From CAYJLB01 sp964370845 (GTDB taxonomy: Bacteria; Bacillota; Clostridia; Oscillospirales; Ruminococcaceae): DNA of 64,000 nt. Shown in pieces: positions 27,160 to 36,848 of the stretch. Under the pieces are notes generated by a model. It had not been told where the DNA came from, searched no databases, and saw only the letters and a program-made list of their open reading frames with translations. Numbering within the stretch: position 1 is the stretch's first letter; the number at the start of each line of letters is the position of its first letter. Position numbers and translations under genes: made by a program. The stretch spans positions 1 through 64,000 of the forward strand of contig CAYJLB010000008.1 in the NCBI GenBank assembly GCA_964370845.1, read 5' to 3'.

Positions 27160-27918
27160 CTAGCTTAATATACCTGATTTTCTAAGTAGTGTAACAGGAG
27201 CTGTAATTGCTGCTGCACCAAATTTAAATATATATTTTGCAAAAATACATAATAGGTTAGCAATACCAAAGAACATAATTGTCAGCCCGATTAAAATTAT
27301 TCCCACAACTAAATTTGATGGAATAACCATTATAGTTGTCACCAAAAGGGCAATTGGAAGTATAATAAAAACCGCTAAAACTGCCACTGTTGCCACAAAA
27401 AGCGTAATAACAACTCCAAAGTATGTAGCAAGGACTGAAAGCCAAATTGGAAAGGTTAAAACTAATATAATCACTAAAACCAAATTAGCTTCGGGACTTC
27501 TTTTTCCTTTGTTTTTAGGGCTTTTGATAGGGTTTACACGTTCATTTCTTGTGTAATTCACACGCTCAAACTTTTCTTCTGCTGCTGAATTTTCTACAGT
27601 TTCAGATTCTACACGTTGGAATTTTTCTTCCTCAACCTCAACTTTTTCAGCAGTTTTTTCCTCCTCAAAAAAAGTATTTTGGGAAGAAATTTTTCCCGAC
27701 GAAATCATATATCCACTAGAAGTAATAATACTTTCAGCGATTTCAATAGGGTCCCCAAGGCTTTTCACGACCTCTTTTTCATTTTCAATTCCCGCATCAT
27801 CGAATATTTCGTTATAATAAGAAAGTGCCTCTTTTTTCTCGTCATAAGGCAAAGGGTCAATTCTTCTTGCAACTATATCCATAAACTCCGCTCTTGTTAA
27901 ATTTGTAAACTTATTCAT
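27160..27918 (-). CDS. HAAS/DUF1700 membrane protein
   Basis: 252 residues. The N-terminal HAAS helical domain (about 1-60) contains LPYDEKKEALSYYNEIFDDAG and KEVVKSLGDPIEIAESI. A charged linker and three or four C-terminal membrane segments follow. In Firmicutes, HAAS-domain proteins are usually coded right after a PadR regulator and are thought to pass a membrane signal to it. ATG at 27918 (GGGGAG upstream), four bases from the PadR stop. Confidence 0.88.
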   Translation of the reverse strand: MNKFTNLTRAEFMDIVARRIDPLPYDEKKEALSYYNEIFDDAGIENEKEVVKSLGDPIEIAESIITSSGYMISSGKISSQNTFFEEEKTAEKVEVEEEKFQRVESETVENSAAEEKFERVNYTRNERVNPIKSPKNKGKRSPEANLVLVIILVLTFPIWLSVLATYFGVVITLFVATVAVLAVFIILPIALLVTTIMVIPSNLVVGIILIGLTIMFFGIANLLCIFAKYIFKFGAAAITAPVTLLRKSGILS

Positions 27919-27922
27919 AACT

Positions 27923-28249
27923 TTATTTCTCCCCCTCATCAAATTTATCAAATAATATTTTCTCTATGCTTTTGCGATAACTTACCCATTCGTCTTTGTT
28001 GAGTTCCAAAGTTTCCCGACCTTTGTTTGTAATTCTGTAATATCGCCTGTTCCGACCCATAAACTCTTTATCATAAGTTTCAAGGCAATTATTTTTCTGC
28101 AATCGTCTTAGCACAGGATAAAGAGTTGACTCTGATATTTCCATAGCATCTTTAACTTCTTGAGTTATTTTATAGCCATATGTATCTTCTTTTTTCACAA
28201 TTGCAAGGACTAATGAATCTAAAAGGGTTGAACTTGTTGAAAAAGCCAT
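27923..28249 (-). CDS. PadR-family transcriptional regulator
   Basis: 108 residues; winged helix: LLDSLVLAIVKKEDTYGYKITQEV, SESTLYPVLRRLQKNNCLE, and GRNRRYYRITNKGRETL. PadR s-type regulators repress their own operons and envelope or efflux genes. First gene of the operon, with an inverted repeat over its promoter. ATG at 28249; TTG at 28255 is closer to the ribosome binding site and also possible. Confidence 0.92.
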   Translation of the reverse strand: MAFSTSSTLLDSLVLAIVKKEDTYGYKITQEVKDAMEISESTLYPVLRRLQKNNCLETYDKEFMGRNRRYYRITNKGRETLELNKDEWVSYRKSIEKILFDKFDEGEK

Positions 28250-28300
28250 AAGCAAATTTTCCTTTCTATAATATATTTATTAAAACAATATTTTTTCTTT

Positions 28301-28336
28301 AACAATATTATACATCATATAGTATTGTTTTGTCAA
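28301..28336 (-). promoter_or_regulatory. Promoter and likely PadR operator
   Basis: Minus strand -35 TTGACA (28331-28336) and -10 TATAAT (28307-28312), 18-bp spacer. An inverted repeat AACAATA/TATTGTT (28301-28307 and 28323-28329) spans the spacer and -10, where a repressor would block RNA polymerase. Assigning it to PadR is inference from position. Confidence 0.7.
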
Positions 28337-28476
28337 TAATTATTTTTTATTCTTTATTTTTTTAGATAAAACTGACTGCAAATTTAAAACTTCACAGTTT
28401 TCAATTATAATACTTTTACTCTTGCTCTTTTGCTTTTTATCGGGCAAGGCAAGCCTTGTACCTTGTTCATAACACA

Positions 28477-28506
28477 AAATCCGCCTACTATAAAGCAGGC
28501 GGATTT
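28477..28506 (-). terminator. Terminator after the LacI-family gene
   Basis: Stem AAATCCGCCT/AGGCGGATTT (10 bp, 10-nt loop) ending five bases before the stop codon of the regulator gene in genomic order. Confidence 0.8.
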
Positions 28507-28510
28507 ATTC

Positions 28511-29509
28511 CTAATTTTCTTTTTTAATTGCAGTTGACTTTCTTTCGATAAGTCTTGCGTGTAGCAATAAAGTTGCTATTGGAACTTCATTTAGTAAGCT
28601 ATTTAATGCATAATAACCACTTTTCCCTATTTCAATACAATCCTGTCGTATTGTTGTAAGGGGTGGAATTGAATATTCCGAACTGTTAATATCGTCAAAC
28701 CCAAAGCAACTTATGTCCTCGGGCACTCGAATTCCCATTTCTAAACATTGCGACATTACAGCGTGTGCAAGCAAGTCGTGACTACAAACTATTGCTGTTA
28801 CACCCTTTTCAATAAGTCTAGGAAGGTGTTTAAACACACATTCTGACACAAAATACGCATCGCCATAAAGCTCTTTTTCAAACTTTATCCCGTGACGTTT
28901 TAATGCAAATTTAAAGCCTTCATAACGTTCTTTTGTATAATAAGCACCTAAAAGTCCGCTTAAATAGGCAATTTTCTTGTGCCCTAAATCGCATAGATGT
29001 TTAATAGCAATTTCCATTCCCTCTTTGCTGTCAACACCAACACTTGTAACATTAGGATTTCCAATTGAAGTATTATCATATAAAACTGAAGGAGTTTTGC
29101 AAGTTGCAAACTGCTTTGTCCACTCATCATGCAAAGAAAAACCTAGAACAAAACCGCCAATATAATCATTCCCCATCATAAAAACATCGTAATTCGCACT
29201 TTTCATCATCTTTTCATCTACTTCAATTATATCGACTTTATAAGAAGCTTGTTCAGCCATTTGACGGAAGCCTAAAATCAAATCATAACCAAAATCAGCT
29301 TTTTCAGAATACTCCATATTTCTTATCAAAATAGCAATTTTGCCTTTTTCCATATTTTTACGGTCGAACTTTTTATAACCCATTTCTATTGCTGTTTCTA
29401 TTACTCGTTTTCGTGTTAATTCACTAATGTCATCAGCTCCATTTAAAGCCTTCGATACTGTACTTTTTGTTACATTTAATTCTTGAGCTATGTCTTGAAT
29501 TCTTACCAT
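28511..29509 (-). CDS. LacI-family regulator, probably of maltodextrin genes
   Basis: 332 residues. The N-terminal HTH (VRIQDIAQELNVTKSTVSKALNG) and hinge helix contact DNA; residues 60-330 form the sugar-binding-protein-like sensor (SVGVDSKEGMEIAIKHLCDLGHKKIAYLSG; DISCFGFDDI). It lies next to pulA-malGFE on the same strand, so it probably controls maltodextrin use; effector not determinable. GTG or ATG ambiguity is absent: ATG at 29509. Confidence 0.9.
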   Translation of the reverse strand: MVRIQDIAQELNVTKSTVSKALNGADDISELTRKRVIETAIEMGYKKFDRKNMEKGKIAILIRNMEYSEKADFGYDLILGFRQMAEQASYKVDIIEVDEKMMKSANYDVFMMGNDYIGGFVLGFSLHDEWTKQFATCKTPSVLYDNTSIGNPNVTSVGVDSKEGMEIAIKHLCDLGHKKIAYLSGLLGAYYTKERYEGFKFALKRHGIKFEKELYGDAYFVSECVFKHLPRLIEKGVTAIVCSHDLLAHAVMSQCLEMGIRVPEDISCFGFDDINSSEYSIPPLTTIRQDCIEIGKSGYYALNSLLNEVPIATLLLHARLIERKSTAIKKEN

Positions 29510-29609
29510 AACTATGAAACTCCTTTCTTGCTATTTCTAAATTTGTAATTATTTTGTGTTTTTAACAGATGACCACAGGTTACTCCTACAGCAAAATTAG
29601 ACTTTTTTG

Positions 29610-29647
29610 CTCTGTTTGGTGTGGGAATGGATGCAACGTCACGTTGC
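29610..29647 (-). repeat. Short copy of the interspersed repeat at the pulA 3' end
   Basis: Contains GGGAATGGAT followed by the 15-bp palindrome GCAACGTCACGTTGC (29633-29647). The pulA stop codon lies inside the palindrome. The same GGGAATGGATGCAACG block occurs, inverted, at 22189-22215 and, as GGCATGGATGCAACG, at 40350. Confidence 0.75.
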
Positions 29648-31543
29648 AAAAATTATCCCTGTGCTGCCAGCCATTTTAAATTCGCTATTTATAAAAACTT
29701 CTTCGCTAACAAATTTTTCTCCGTCAAGTAGAATTTTCCATTCCCCTTTTGGAAGTTTAATAGTTTTCTTTACAAAGTTTGGATTATAAGCAACAAATAT
29801 CTTTCTTTCGCCATCGTTTATAATAAAGCTTACAATATTACTGTCTTTTTGCTTAATAAACTCGAAGTGGGAAGATATTTCAATATTTTTGTCGCTTAAT
29901 ATTGTAACAGATTTTCTAAATTTAATCAAGTTTTTATAAAATTCAACTAAATCGCTGTTTTCCTCCGCCCTAGTCCAGTCAAGCATATTTAATTTTGGTG
30001 AAGATTTATAGCTGTCCCCTTCCCCTTTTTTGGTTCTTGCAAATTCTTCACCCGCTTGGAAGAAAATTCCTCCCCCACAAGTAAAGTAAATAGTTGCACA
30101 AAACTTATTAAGCTGAAGTATTTCTTTGCTTATTTCCTCAAAATCCACATTGTCGCTCATTGACATTGCAAGTTTGTCATATAAAGTGAAATTATCGTGG
30201 GCAGGAACATAGCTTATAATTTGTTTAGCTTTTCGCACGTCAACTTTATCGCTATCACACCAAGCGGTTACAGCGGATTTTATTTCAGTAGAAAGGTCTT
30301 GTTTACCATTTACATAACCGCAAACTTCCTCATAAAAAACGCTTCCCTTAATCGCATCTCGTGTATCATCAGAGAAAATTGCAATATTTGTGTCAAGCAT
30401 ATCAATGTTATCTTTTGTGGCTGGAACTGCACCCTTTGCCATAGCTGGAGTGTCCGCAAACCAAGGCTCTCCATACATTAAAATTGACTTTCCATTAGGA
30501 AGTTTGTCCAATTCCTCACGAATTAAATTCATTGTTACAGTGTCGTGAAGCCCCATTAAATCAAATCTAAAGCCATCTAAATGATATTCTTTTGCCCAAT
30601 ACAAAACTGAATCCACCATAAATTTTCTAAACATAAATCTCTCACTTGCAGTTTCATTTCCACAAGCTGAACCATTTGAAAATTCTCCGTCTTTAGTTCT
30701 GTGATAATAATAAGGAACTGTATGGTGGAAGTTTGAAGCAACGTCATAAGTGTGGTTATAAACCACGTCCATAATTACTCCAATATTCGCATCATGCAAA
30801 GCTTTTACCATTTGTTTAAGCTCATTAATTCGCACATTTCCGTCCTTTGGATTACTTGAATAAGACCCTTCAGGAACGTTATAGTTTACAGGGTCATAAC
30901 CCCAGTTAAATTGTTTACCATCGCCATTTTCGTCAACACTTCCAAAATCATACATAGGTAAAATATGAACATGGGTTACACCTAAATCTTTTAGGTAATT
31001 CATACAAGTATTTTTCCCTGTATTTTCTGTGAAAGCAAGATATTTTCCACGATTTTCTTTACTTATCCCACTATTTTTGTCATAGGAAAAATCTTTAATA
31101 TGAAGTTCGTAAATAATTGGTTGTAAATTGCTGTCATAAGAAAAATTGTCTTTGTCCCAGTCTTTTGGATTAGTTTTTTCAAGGTCAACAACCATACCTT
31201 TTCTTCCGTTTACACCACAAGCTTTTGCATAAATATCCACAACTTCAAAAGTTTTACCCATTGAAGTTACCGAATAGGTATAATAAAAATCAGTTAAATC
31301 CTTATCGCTTTCGAAAAAGTAAACGCCATTCTCCCCTTTTTCCATTTTATAAGAAGTTATAGCTTTTTCATTAGGATGTCCATTTTTAAAAAGGTTTAAT
31401 TTTATTTCCTTTGCTACAGGTGACCAAACTTTAAAAGTTGTGCCATTTTTGTGCAAAGTTACACCTAAATCCTTGCCTTCATATTTAAATTGTTCCTCAA
31501 AAGAATGAGAATCGTAAAATTTTATTAGTTCATTTTTCTCCAT
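29639..31543 (-). CDS. pulA: Type I pullulanase (alpha-1,6 debranching)
   Basis: About 634 residues, GH13 family. An N-terminal CBM48-like domain (TFKVWSPVAKEIKLNLF) precedes the TIM barrel with the pullulanase box FNWGYDPVNYNVPEGSY, then VYNHTY, nucleophile region GFRFDLMGLHD, acid YGEPW and YVPAHDNFTLYD. No signal peptide, so it acts in the cytoplasm on imported branched maltodextrins, matching the ABC genes upstream. The last two codons and the stop (GCA ACG TGA) lie inside a repeat palindrome, so the C-terminus may be altered by the repeat. Confidence 0.94.
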   Translation of the reverse strand: MEKNELIKFYDSHSFEEQFKYEGKDLGVTLHKNGTTFKVWSPVAKEIKLNLFKNGHPNEKAITSYKMEKGENGVYFFESDKDLTDFYYTYSVTSMGKTFEVVDIYAKACGVNGRKGMVVDLEKTNPKDWDKDNFSYDSNLQPIIYELHIKDFSYDKNSGISKENRGKYLAFTENTGKNTCMNYLKDLGVTHVHILPMYDFGSVDENGDGKQFNWGYDPVNYNVPEGSYSSNPKDGNVRINELKQMVKALHDANIGVIMDVVYNHTYDVASNFHHTVPYYYHRTKDGEFSNGSACGNETASERFMFRKFMVDSVLYWAKEYHLDGFRFDLMGLHDTVTMNLIREELDKLPNGKSILMYGEPWFADTPAMAKGAVPATKDNIDMLDTNIAIFSDDTRDAIKGSVFYEEVCGYVNGKQDLSTEIKSAVTAWCDSDKVDVRKAKQIISYVPAHDNFTLYDKLAMSMSDNVDFEEISKEILQLNKFCATIYFTCGGGIFFQAGEEFARTKKGEGDSYKSSPKLNMLDWTRAEENSDLVEFYKNLIKFRKSVTILSDKNIEISSHFEFIKQKDSNIVSFIINDGERKIFVAYNPNFVKKTIKLPKGEWKILLDGEKFVSEEVFINSEFKMAGSTGIIFAT

Positions 31544-31587
31544 ACTAACAAATAGTCCTTTCATACTAGGTTTTTTCTAAAATAAAG

Positions 31588-31624
31588 GAGTGCGACGAAA
31601 CTGTTATAAATTTCGCACACTCCT
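31588..31624 (-). terminator. Hairpin between malG and pulA
   Basis: Imperfect stem GGAGTG.CGAAA / TTTCG.CACTCC with T-rich tail on the minus strand. It probably limits readthrough from the transporter genes into pulA. Confidence 0.65.
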
Positions 31625-31656
31625 TAAAGTCATATTAATTTTGTGCAAAGTTTCCT

Positions 31657-32505
31657 TTAGCCTTTAACAGCTCCACCAGCACTTTGAACATAAAATCTTT
31701 GAGTTAAAATAAATAGAATTGCGATTGGAATAGAGATTATGATACAGCCTGCATAGAATTGTGTAAAGTAAGTTTCAATATATTCTTTTTCAAGCATTTG
31801 CCATAGACCTATTGCAATTGTATAATATTCCACGTCGTTTCCAAGGATAACTTTTGCAAAGATAAAATCTACCCAAGGTCCCATAAAAGCTGTCAAAGAT
31901 GTATAAACAATCATTGGTTTTGAAAGTGGAAGAATTATTTTAACAAATACTTGCCACTTAGTAGCACCGTCCATAAACGCCGCTTCGTCGATAGCTTTTG
32001 GAATAGTGTCAAAGAAACCTTTTACGATATAAAATCCAAGTCCCGCTCCCCCTGAATATACAAGGATTAAAGCTAGATGTTTAAGCTCACCTGTTTCAAG
32101 AAGACCTGCACCTTTAAGAATGTAATACACCGCAATCATTGACATAAATCCAGGGAACATTCCCAAAATCAATGCACCGTTTAAGAATTTCTTTCTAGTT
32201 TTAAATTTTTGTCTTGACATAATAAATGAAACTGAAAGAACAAAGAAAGTTGCAATAATACATGTAAAAATTGCGATAACTAATGTGTTCATAAACCATT
32301 TTGGGAAGTCGATTAATGAACCGCTTTCAAATAAGCCAATATAGTTATCAAAAGTGATTTCTTTAGGAATAATGTAACTCAAATAACTTCCAGGTTCCCC
32401 TCTTAAAGAAGTTAGAATTACATAAATAATTGGAAGTATCCAAATTATACTTAAAATACCAAGTATAATATGAACAATAGTATTGGTTATTTTCTTTCTG
32501 CTCAT
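31657..32505 (-). CDS. malG: Maltodextrin-type ABC importer permease (MalG-like)
   Basis: 282 residues, six membrane helices. The EAA loop EAAFMDGATKWQVFVKIILPLSKP docks on the ATPase; the C-terminus RFYVQSAGGAVKG is typical of MalG. Shares one base with the end of malF. The matching ATPase (MsmK/MalK) is not in the window, as is common for Firmicutes that share one ATPase among sugar importers. Confidence 0.9.
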   Translation of the reverse strand: MSRKKITNTIVHIILGILSIIWILPIIYVILTSLRGEPGSYLSYIIPKEITFDNYIGLFESGSLIDFPKWFMNTLVIAIFTCIIATFFVLSVSFIMSRQKFKTRKKFLNGALILGMFPGFMSMIAVYYILKGAGLLETGELKHLALILVYSGGAGLGFYIVKGFFDTIPKAIDEAAFMDGATKWQVFVKIILPLSKPMIVYTSLTAFMGPWVDFIFAKVILGNDVEYYTIAIGLWQMLEKEYIETYFTQFYAGCIIISIPIAILFILTQRFYVQSAGGAVKG

Positions 32506-33887
32506 TATTGGAACCCTCCTTCATTTTTATATGCTGAGGTTCTTCTGTATGCAATTAAGCTTAGTACAGCGGAGATAATAAATATCATAATACCGATTAC
32601 AGAACCCATTTTGTAGTCACGCTCATTTATTGTCAGCTTATAAAGCCATGTAACAAGCAAGTCCGTTTCCCCAGCGTAGTAGTAGTCAATTCTGTCTGGG
32701 CCTCCTCCTGTTAATAGGAAGATTACGTTAAAGTTGTTTAGATTTCCAATAAATGTTGTAATTAGAACTGGACCAGTCACAAAAAGCATATATGGAAGTG
32801 TGATTTTGAAGAATTTTACAACAGCACTTGCACCCTCAACGTCAGCAGCTTCATATAAATGTACAGGAATATTTTGTAGTACACCTGTGTGATTTAACAT
32901 TGTGAAAGGAACACCAATCCAAATATTTATAATAATTACCATTATTTTCGCAGTTAATCCATCTTGCCAGAAAGGAATGAACGCAGTAGGATCAATTAAT
33001 CCCCATTCTCTTAACAAAACGTTTACAGGACCATTTTGGCTAAATATTGTTCTCATAGAAAGTAGCGATACAAAGCTTGGAATTGCTATTGAAAGCATAA
33101 AATTAAATCTCCAAAAAGCTTTTAACTTAGTATCTCTTCTATTAATAACAAGAGCTAAAATCATACCTAGGAAATAGTTTGAGAAAGTTGCAAAAAATGC
33201 CCAAACAAGTGACCAAATTGCAACAGGTAGGAATGTTGTACCAATTCCCGCTCCACCAATATTAAGAATATTAGTGAAGTTATCAAGTCCTACCCAATCG
33301 AAAAGATTTCCCGGTGGTAGGTGGTTTTTGTCATAGTTAGTAAATGCGATAAAAATCATAAATACTAACGGAACAATTGTAAATGCTAAAATACCAACAA
33401 TAGGTGGTGCTAATAATAAAACGTGAATTTTTTCATCTAAAAGTGATTTTAAATCCTTAACAAAAGATGTTGGGTTTTTGCCGTTTTTCACCAGTTGTTC
33501 AGTTTCAAAAGCACTTTTAATTGAAGCTATTGCAAAAATCACAAAACCTAGTGTAACAAAAAGTGTAACTACCCCATAAAGTAGGGCAAGCATTGAGTTG
33601 TCACCTAAAACATACTCATAAATCCCTAAATCTTCATTATAAACTTCTTCTTGAACTTTTGTTCCAAGAGTGATGAAGTTTGTGATTGAAGAAATACCGA
33701 AAGTTGCCATATAAAGGAAATAAACTACTTCTATTGCTAGAAATAACAAACCTTTAATAATTTGCTTATTTACTAAATTCCCAAGCCCAAAAAATATCAA
33801 TGATAATTTGGTAATGACACTGCCTTGCGACAGTGCCATTCCAACGTTATAATCATCGAAAGGGACATTTGATATTATTTTTTTCAT
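32505..33887 (-). CDS. malF: Maltodextrin-type ABC importer permease (MalF-like)
   Basis: 460 residues, longer than the common 290-residue sugar permeases. The N-terminal 160 residues add extra membrane segments (about 30-60 and 95-120), as in MalF. The C-terminal core has VINRRDTKLKAFWRFNFML and the EAA loop EAADVEGASAVVKFFKITLPY. Pairs with the MalG-like subunit. Confidence 0.9.
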   Translation of the reverse strand: MKKIISNVPFDDYNVGMALSQGSVITKLSLIFFGLGNLVNKQIIKGLLFLAIEVVYFLYMATFGISSITNFITLGTKVQEEVYNEDLGIYEYVLGDNSMLALLYGVVTLFVTLGFVIFAIASIKSAFETEQLVKNGKNPTSFVKDLKSLLDEKIHVLLLAPPIVGILAFTIVPLVFMIFIAFTNYDKNHLPPGNLFDWVGLDNFTNILNIGGAGIGTTFLPVAIWSLVWAFFATFSNYFLGMILALVINRRDTKLKAFWRFNFMLSIAIPSFVSLLSMRTIFSQNGPVNVLLREWGLIDPTAFIPFWQDGLTAKIMVIIINIWIGVPFTMLNHTGVLQNIPVHLYEAADVEGASAVVKFFKITLPYMLFVTGPVLITTFIGNLNNFNVIFLLTGGGPDRIDYYYAGETDLLVTWLYKLTINERDYKMGSVIGIMIFIISAVLSLIAYRRTSAYKNEGGFQ

Positions 33888-33924
33888 AATGTTCCTCTCC
33901 CTAAAATTTAATTTCTTTTATAAA

Positions 33925-35226
33925 TTATTCAACTATAAAGTTTGCAACAAATGTGTCTAACTTTTCTTGTGCATTGTCTTTTGTTAGTTCGCCACTTGTG
34001 ATTTCAGTGAATAATGAAGTTGCATTTGACCAATATTTAGCTGAGAAATTTGAGTTTGCTGGTTGTACAACGATAGCTTTTTCAACCATTCCAACGATTG
34101 CTGCTGCAACTGGGTCAGCTTGTACTGCTGCATCTTGAGCTGCGTTGATGTTTGCAGGAATTTGTCCTGATTCAACGTATCTCTTTAGTTGGTTTTCTTC
34201 ATTACCAATAAATGCAGCAAATTCAATTGCAACTGGTAGATTTTTTGATTGAGCGTTTACACCGATAGCTTTTGAGCCATAGAATGCTTTAAGTTGTGTG
34301 TCAGTCCCGTTTACATTAAATGTTGGGATAACACCAAGACCTAAATCGTCGCCTAGAATATCAAGGTACATTTGGTGGTTCCAAGAACCGTCAAACCATA
34401 CACCTAATTCGTGGTTAGTGATTTTTTCTGAAACGTTAATTCCTGAATCAAAAGCAACTTTTGGGTTGTTTCTTAGGTCGATTAGGTAGTTTGTAACAGC
34501 AAGACCAGTTTCGTTGTTCCAGTCACATCCAGCTGCATAATCTGAACCTGAAGCACCAAAAACTTGGTTGCCAGCTCCGTAGTAGTAAGCTCCACCTTTC
34601 CAGCCACCAGCTGAATCAAATTGGAAGTTAATAACGTTTTCAGGAGTTTCTTTATTAATGATAGTTTCTAATGATTTAACATCTTCTTCAGTCATAAGAG
34701 TTTTGTCATAGTACATATAGTAAGTATTGTGAGTGAAAGGAATACCATATACAGCACCATCTTCTGGGTCAGTTACTGTGTTAATAACAGTTTGTTCAAT
34801 TGAAGATTCAATCATTTCAAGAGTTGAACCACCAAGTCTTGCAATTGCACCAGCATCAGCAAGTTCCATTGCACCGTCACCAACAAAGAAGAACACGTCA
34901 GCAGCTGCTCCAACGTCTTTTAGAATTTCTGCATTAATAACGTCTTCACCAACAACTTCATAGACAAATTCGATGTTATATTCTGGGTGAAGTTCTTGGA
35001 AAGCTTCTCCCATTGATTCGATTGTACCATTTGTGTGTTGGTTTTCAGGAGTCCAAACTTTTAAAGTAACGTCTTGTACTTCTCCGCCCCCTGCAGCAGT
35101 AGTTTCGCCAGCATTAGTTGCAGCAGGTGTAGTAGTATCACCTGAACCACTATCACTTGTACAACCAGCCATTAAACCTGTCATAACTGTAGTAGCTAAT
35201 AGAGCCGCTAAAATTCTTTTTTTCAT
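33925..35226 (-). CDS. malE: Maltodextrin-type solute-binding lipoprotein (MalE-like)
   Basis: 433 residues. Lipobox LMAGC (Cys21), then a Thr/Gly/Ala linker and an SBP_bac_1 fold (VWTPENQHTNGTIESMGEAFQELHPEYNIEFVYE; VDLKVW-like first strand; YGIPFTHNTYYMYYDKTLM). The sugar is inferred to be maltose/maltodextrin from pulA and gene order; other oligosaccharides remain possible. First gene of the unit, with a strong promoter. Confidence 0.88.
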   Translation of the reverse strand: MKKRILAALLATTVMTGLMAGCTSDSGSGDTTTPAATNAGETTAAGGGEVQDVTLKVWTPENQHTNGTIESMGEAFQELHPEYNIEFVYEVVGEDVINAEILKDVGAAADVFFFVGDGAMELADAGAIARLGGSTLEMIESSIEQTVINTVTDPEDGAVYGIPFTHNTYYMYYDKTLMTEEDVKSLETIINKETPENVINFQFDSAGGWKGGAYYYGAGNQVFGASGSDYAAGCDWNNETGLAVTNYLIDLRNNPKVAFDSGINVSEKITNHELGVWFDGSWNHQMYLDILGDDLGLGVIPTFNVNGTDTQLKAFYGSKAIGVNAQSKNLPVAIEFAAFIGNEENQLKRYVESGQIPANINAAQDAAVQADPVAAAIVGMVEKAIVVQPANSNFSAKYWSNATSLFTEITSGELTKDNAQEKLDTFVANFIVE

Positions 35227-35269
35227 TTTTTCTTTCTCCTTTTTAAATAAAAATTTTTCATTTAATTAT

Positions 35270-35338
35270 CTAAACTTTATATTAATTTCGTAAAGTTTAG
35301 TATAAATTGATTATATATGTTAAGACTGTGAAAGTCAA
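35270..35338 (-). promoter_or_regulatory. Promoter of malEFG with downstream inverted repeat
   Basis: Minus strand -35 TTGACT (35333-35338), 17-bp spacer, -10 TATAAT (35310-35315). Right after the predicted start (near 35303) lies a perfect inverted repeat with 10-bp arms CTAAACTTTA/TAAAGTTTAG (35270-35279, 35291-35300; 11-bp spacer). It could be an operator or an mRNA-stabilising 5' hairpin. The remaining 35340-35590 intergenic stretch is AT-rich with nothing else recognised. Confidence 0.7.
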
Positions 35339-35598
35339 GTGAAATGATAAATTCATTTCAAAGTTTATTGTGTTTCAACTAATTTTGTGAGTAAAAACTG
35401 TACAATTTGAACAATTAAATGCTGTTTTTTCCACTATTTAAAGAATAGATTTATATTTAGTCAATAAACACATCTGATAAAAATGTTAAGTTTTTATGTC
35501 TATTTTGCTACGAAAATCTTAATTTTTGTCGTAATTACGAAACCCTACGAAATTTTTATTAATTAATTATGTTATCACAATAAAATAATACAAAAAAC

Positions 35599-35638
35599 CC
35601 CTTTTAACATAAACTTGTTTTAGTATATGTTAAAAGGG
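35599..35638 (-). terminator. Terminator after mtlD
   Basis: 13-bp stem CCCTTTTAACATA/TATGTTAAAAGGG with 14-nt loop, just beyond the mtlD stop; T-rich flank on the minus strand. Confidence 0.8.
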
Positions 35639-35646
35639 ACTAATTA

Positions 35647-36816
35647 TTATTTTATTCCGCCAAATTTTTTATCTTTTAGCAAATTGTAGTTGGCTGTAAT
35701 TCTTTCGATTACATATTCATCTGTAATTCCTGTAAATTCTTTAATCGCATCTACAATTCCAACTTGGGAAATTTTATTTTGAAGTTCTACAGCTTGAGGG
35801 TCGTTTTCATTTACATAATTTAATGCTGCACCCGCTCCAATCATTAAATATTCCACTGGCAAACCGTAATTATACGCTGTGAGCATTGGATTTACCAAAC
35901 GGTCAGTAGCGCTTAATTTACGAAGTGGCTCACGTCCTACACGTCCAACATCGTCTTTTAAGTAGTGATTTTTAAAACGGTTTATAATTTTGTCAATATA
36001 TTTTAAATGAGCTTCTTTGTCTAGTCCGTGTTTTAAAACTAGTCCATTTCCACTTTCTGTCATTGCCATTTTTACAATATTGTAAATTGTAACGTCATTA
36101 ATACTCTCGTCAACAGTGCTGTAACCTTTTAAGTTTCCAAGGTAGGAAGTGATTGCGTGCCCTGTATTTAATGTAAACAATTTTCTTTCAATGTAAGCAA
36201 GTAAGTCGCCAGCTAAGTTCATTCCGTTAATTTTAGGAATTTCGCCTTTGAAAGCTTTTTCTTCAACATTCCATTCATAGTATCTTTCTACAACAACATC
36301 GATTATATTCTCACTTTTTACTGGAGGAACAATTCTGTCAACAGAACAATCTGGGAAGCCGATATATTTATCTGCATAAGCCTTAATTTCCTCTGACAAT
36401 TGTTCATAAACAAGGTCTTTTAGCACACTACTTCCACGAACTGCATTTTCACAAGCGATAATGTTCATATAATCGCTAAGCCCTTTTTCAAAACGCAAAG
36501 CAATACCTTTTGCAATAGTTGGAGCAACAAATTTCAACACTGTAAGACCTACAGCAGTAGTTAAAATTTCACTTTCAGCAATAAATTCAATTAATTTTTC
36601 ATCATTTGAGTGAACTGCGCTTACATTTGTAATAACTTCGGTAGTACATTCTACGTCCATAACGTGAATTGTATAAGTTTTATCCTCATTAATTTTAGCT
36701 AAAACTTCTTCATTTACATCGGCGAACACAACGTGATACCCCGCTTGTGATAACAAAGCTCCGATAAAACCTCTCCCAATATTACCTGCACCTAATTGAA
36801 TAGCTTTTTTTGACAT
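35647..36816 (-). CDS. mtlD: Mannitol-1-phosphate 5-dehydrogenase
   Basis: About 389 residues. Oxidises mannitol-1-phosphate to fructose-6-phosphate with NAD. The Rossmann start AIQLGAGNIGRGFIGALL binds NAD; catalytic-domain motifs are ACENAVRGSS, DRIVPP and LNTGHAITSYLG with the active-site lysine context KLFTLNTGHA. ATG at 36816 begins the conserved N-terminus. The gene lies downstream of mtlR, but no mannitol PTS (mtlA, mtlF) is present, so mannitol-1-P must come from a PTS coded elsewhere, or the enzyme runs in reverse. Confidence 0.94.
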   Translation of the reverse strand: MSKKAIQLGAGNIGRGFIGALLSQAGYHVVFADVNEEVLAKINEDKTYTIHVMDVECTTEVITNVSAVHSNDEKLIEFIAESEILTTAVGLTVLKFVAPTIAKGIALRFEKGLSDYMNIIACENAVRGSSVLKDLVYEQLSEEIKAYADKYIGFPDCSVDRIVPPVKSENIIDVVVERYYEWNVEEKAFKGEIPKINGMNLAGDLLAYIERKLFTLNTGHAITSYLGNLKGYSTVDESINDVTIYNIVKMAMTESGNGLVLKHGLDKEAHLKYIDKIINRFKNHYLKDDVGRVGREPLRKLSATDRLVNPMLTAYNYGLPVEYLMIGAGAALNYVNENDPQAVELQNKISQVGIVDAIKEFTGITDEYVIERITANYNLLKDKKFGGIK

Positions 36817-36848
36817 AATGATATTCCATCCTTTCACTTTTTAATTCT

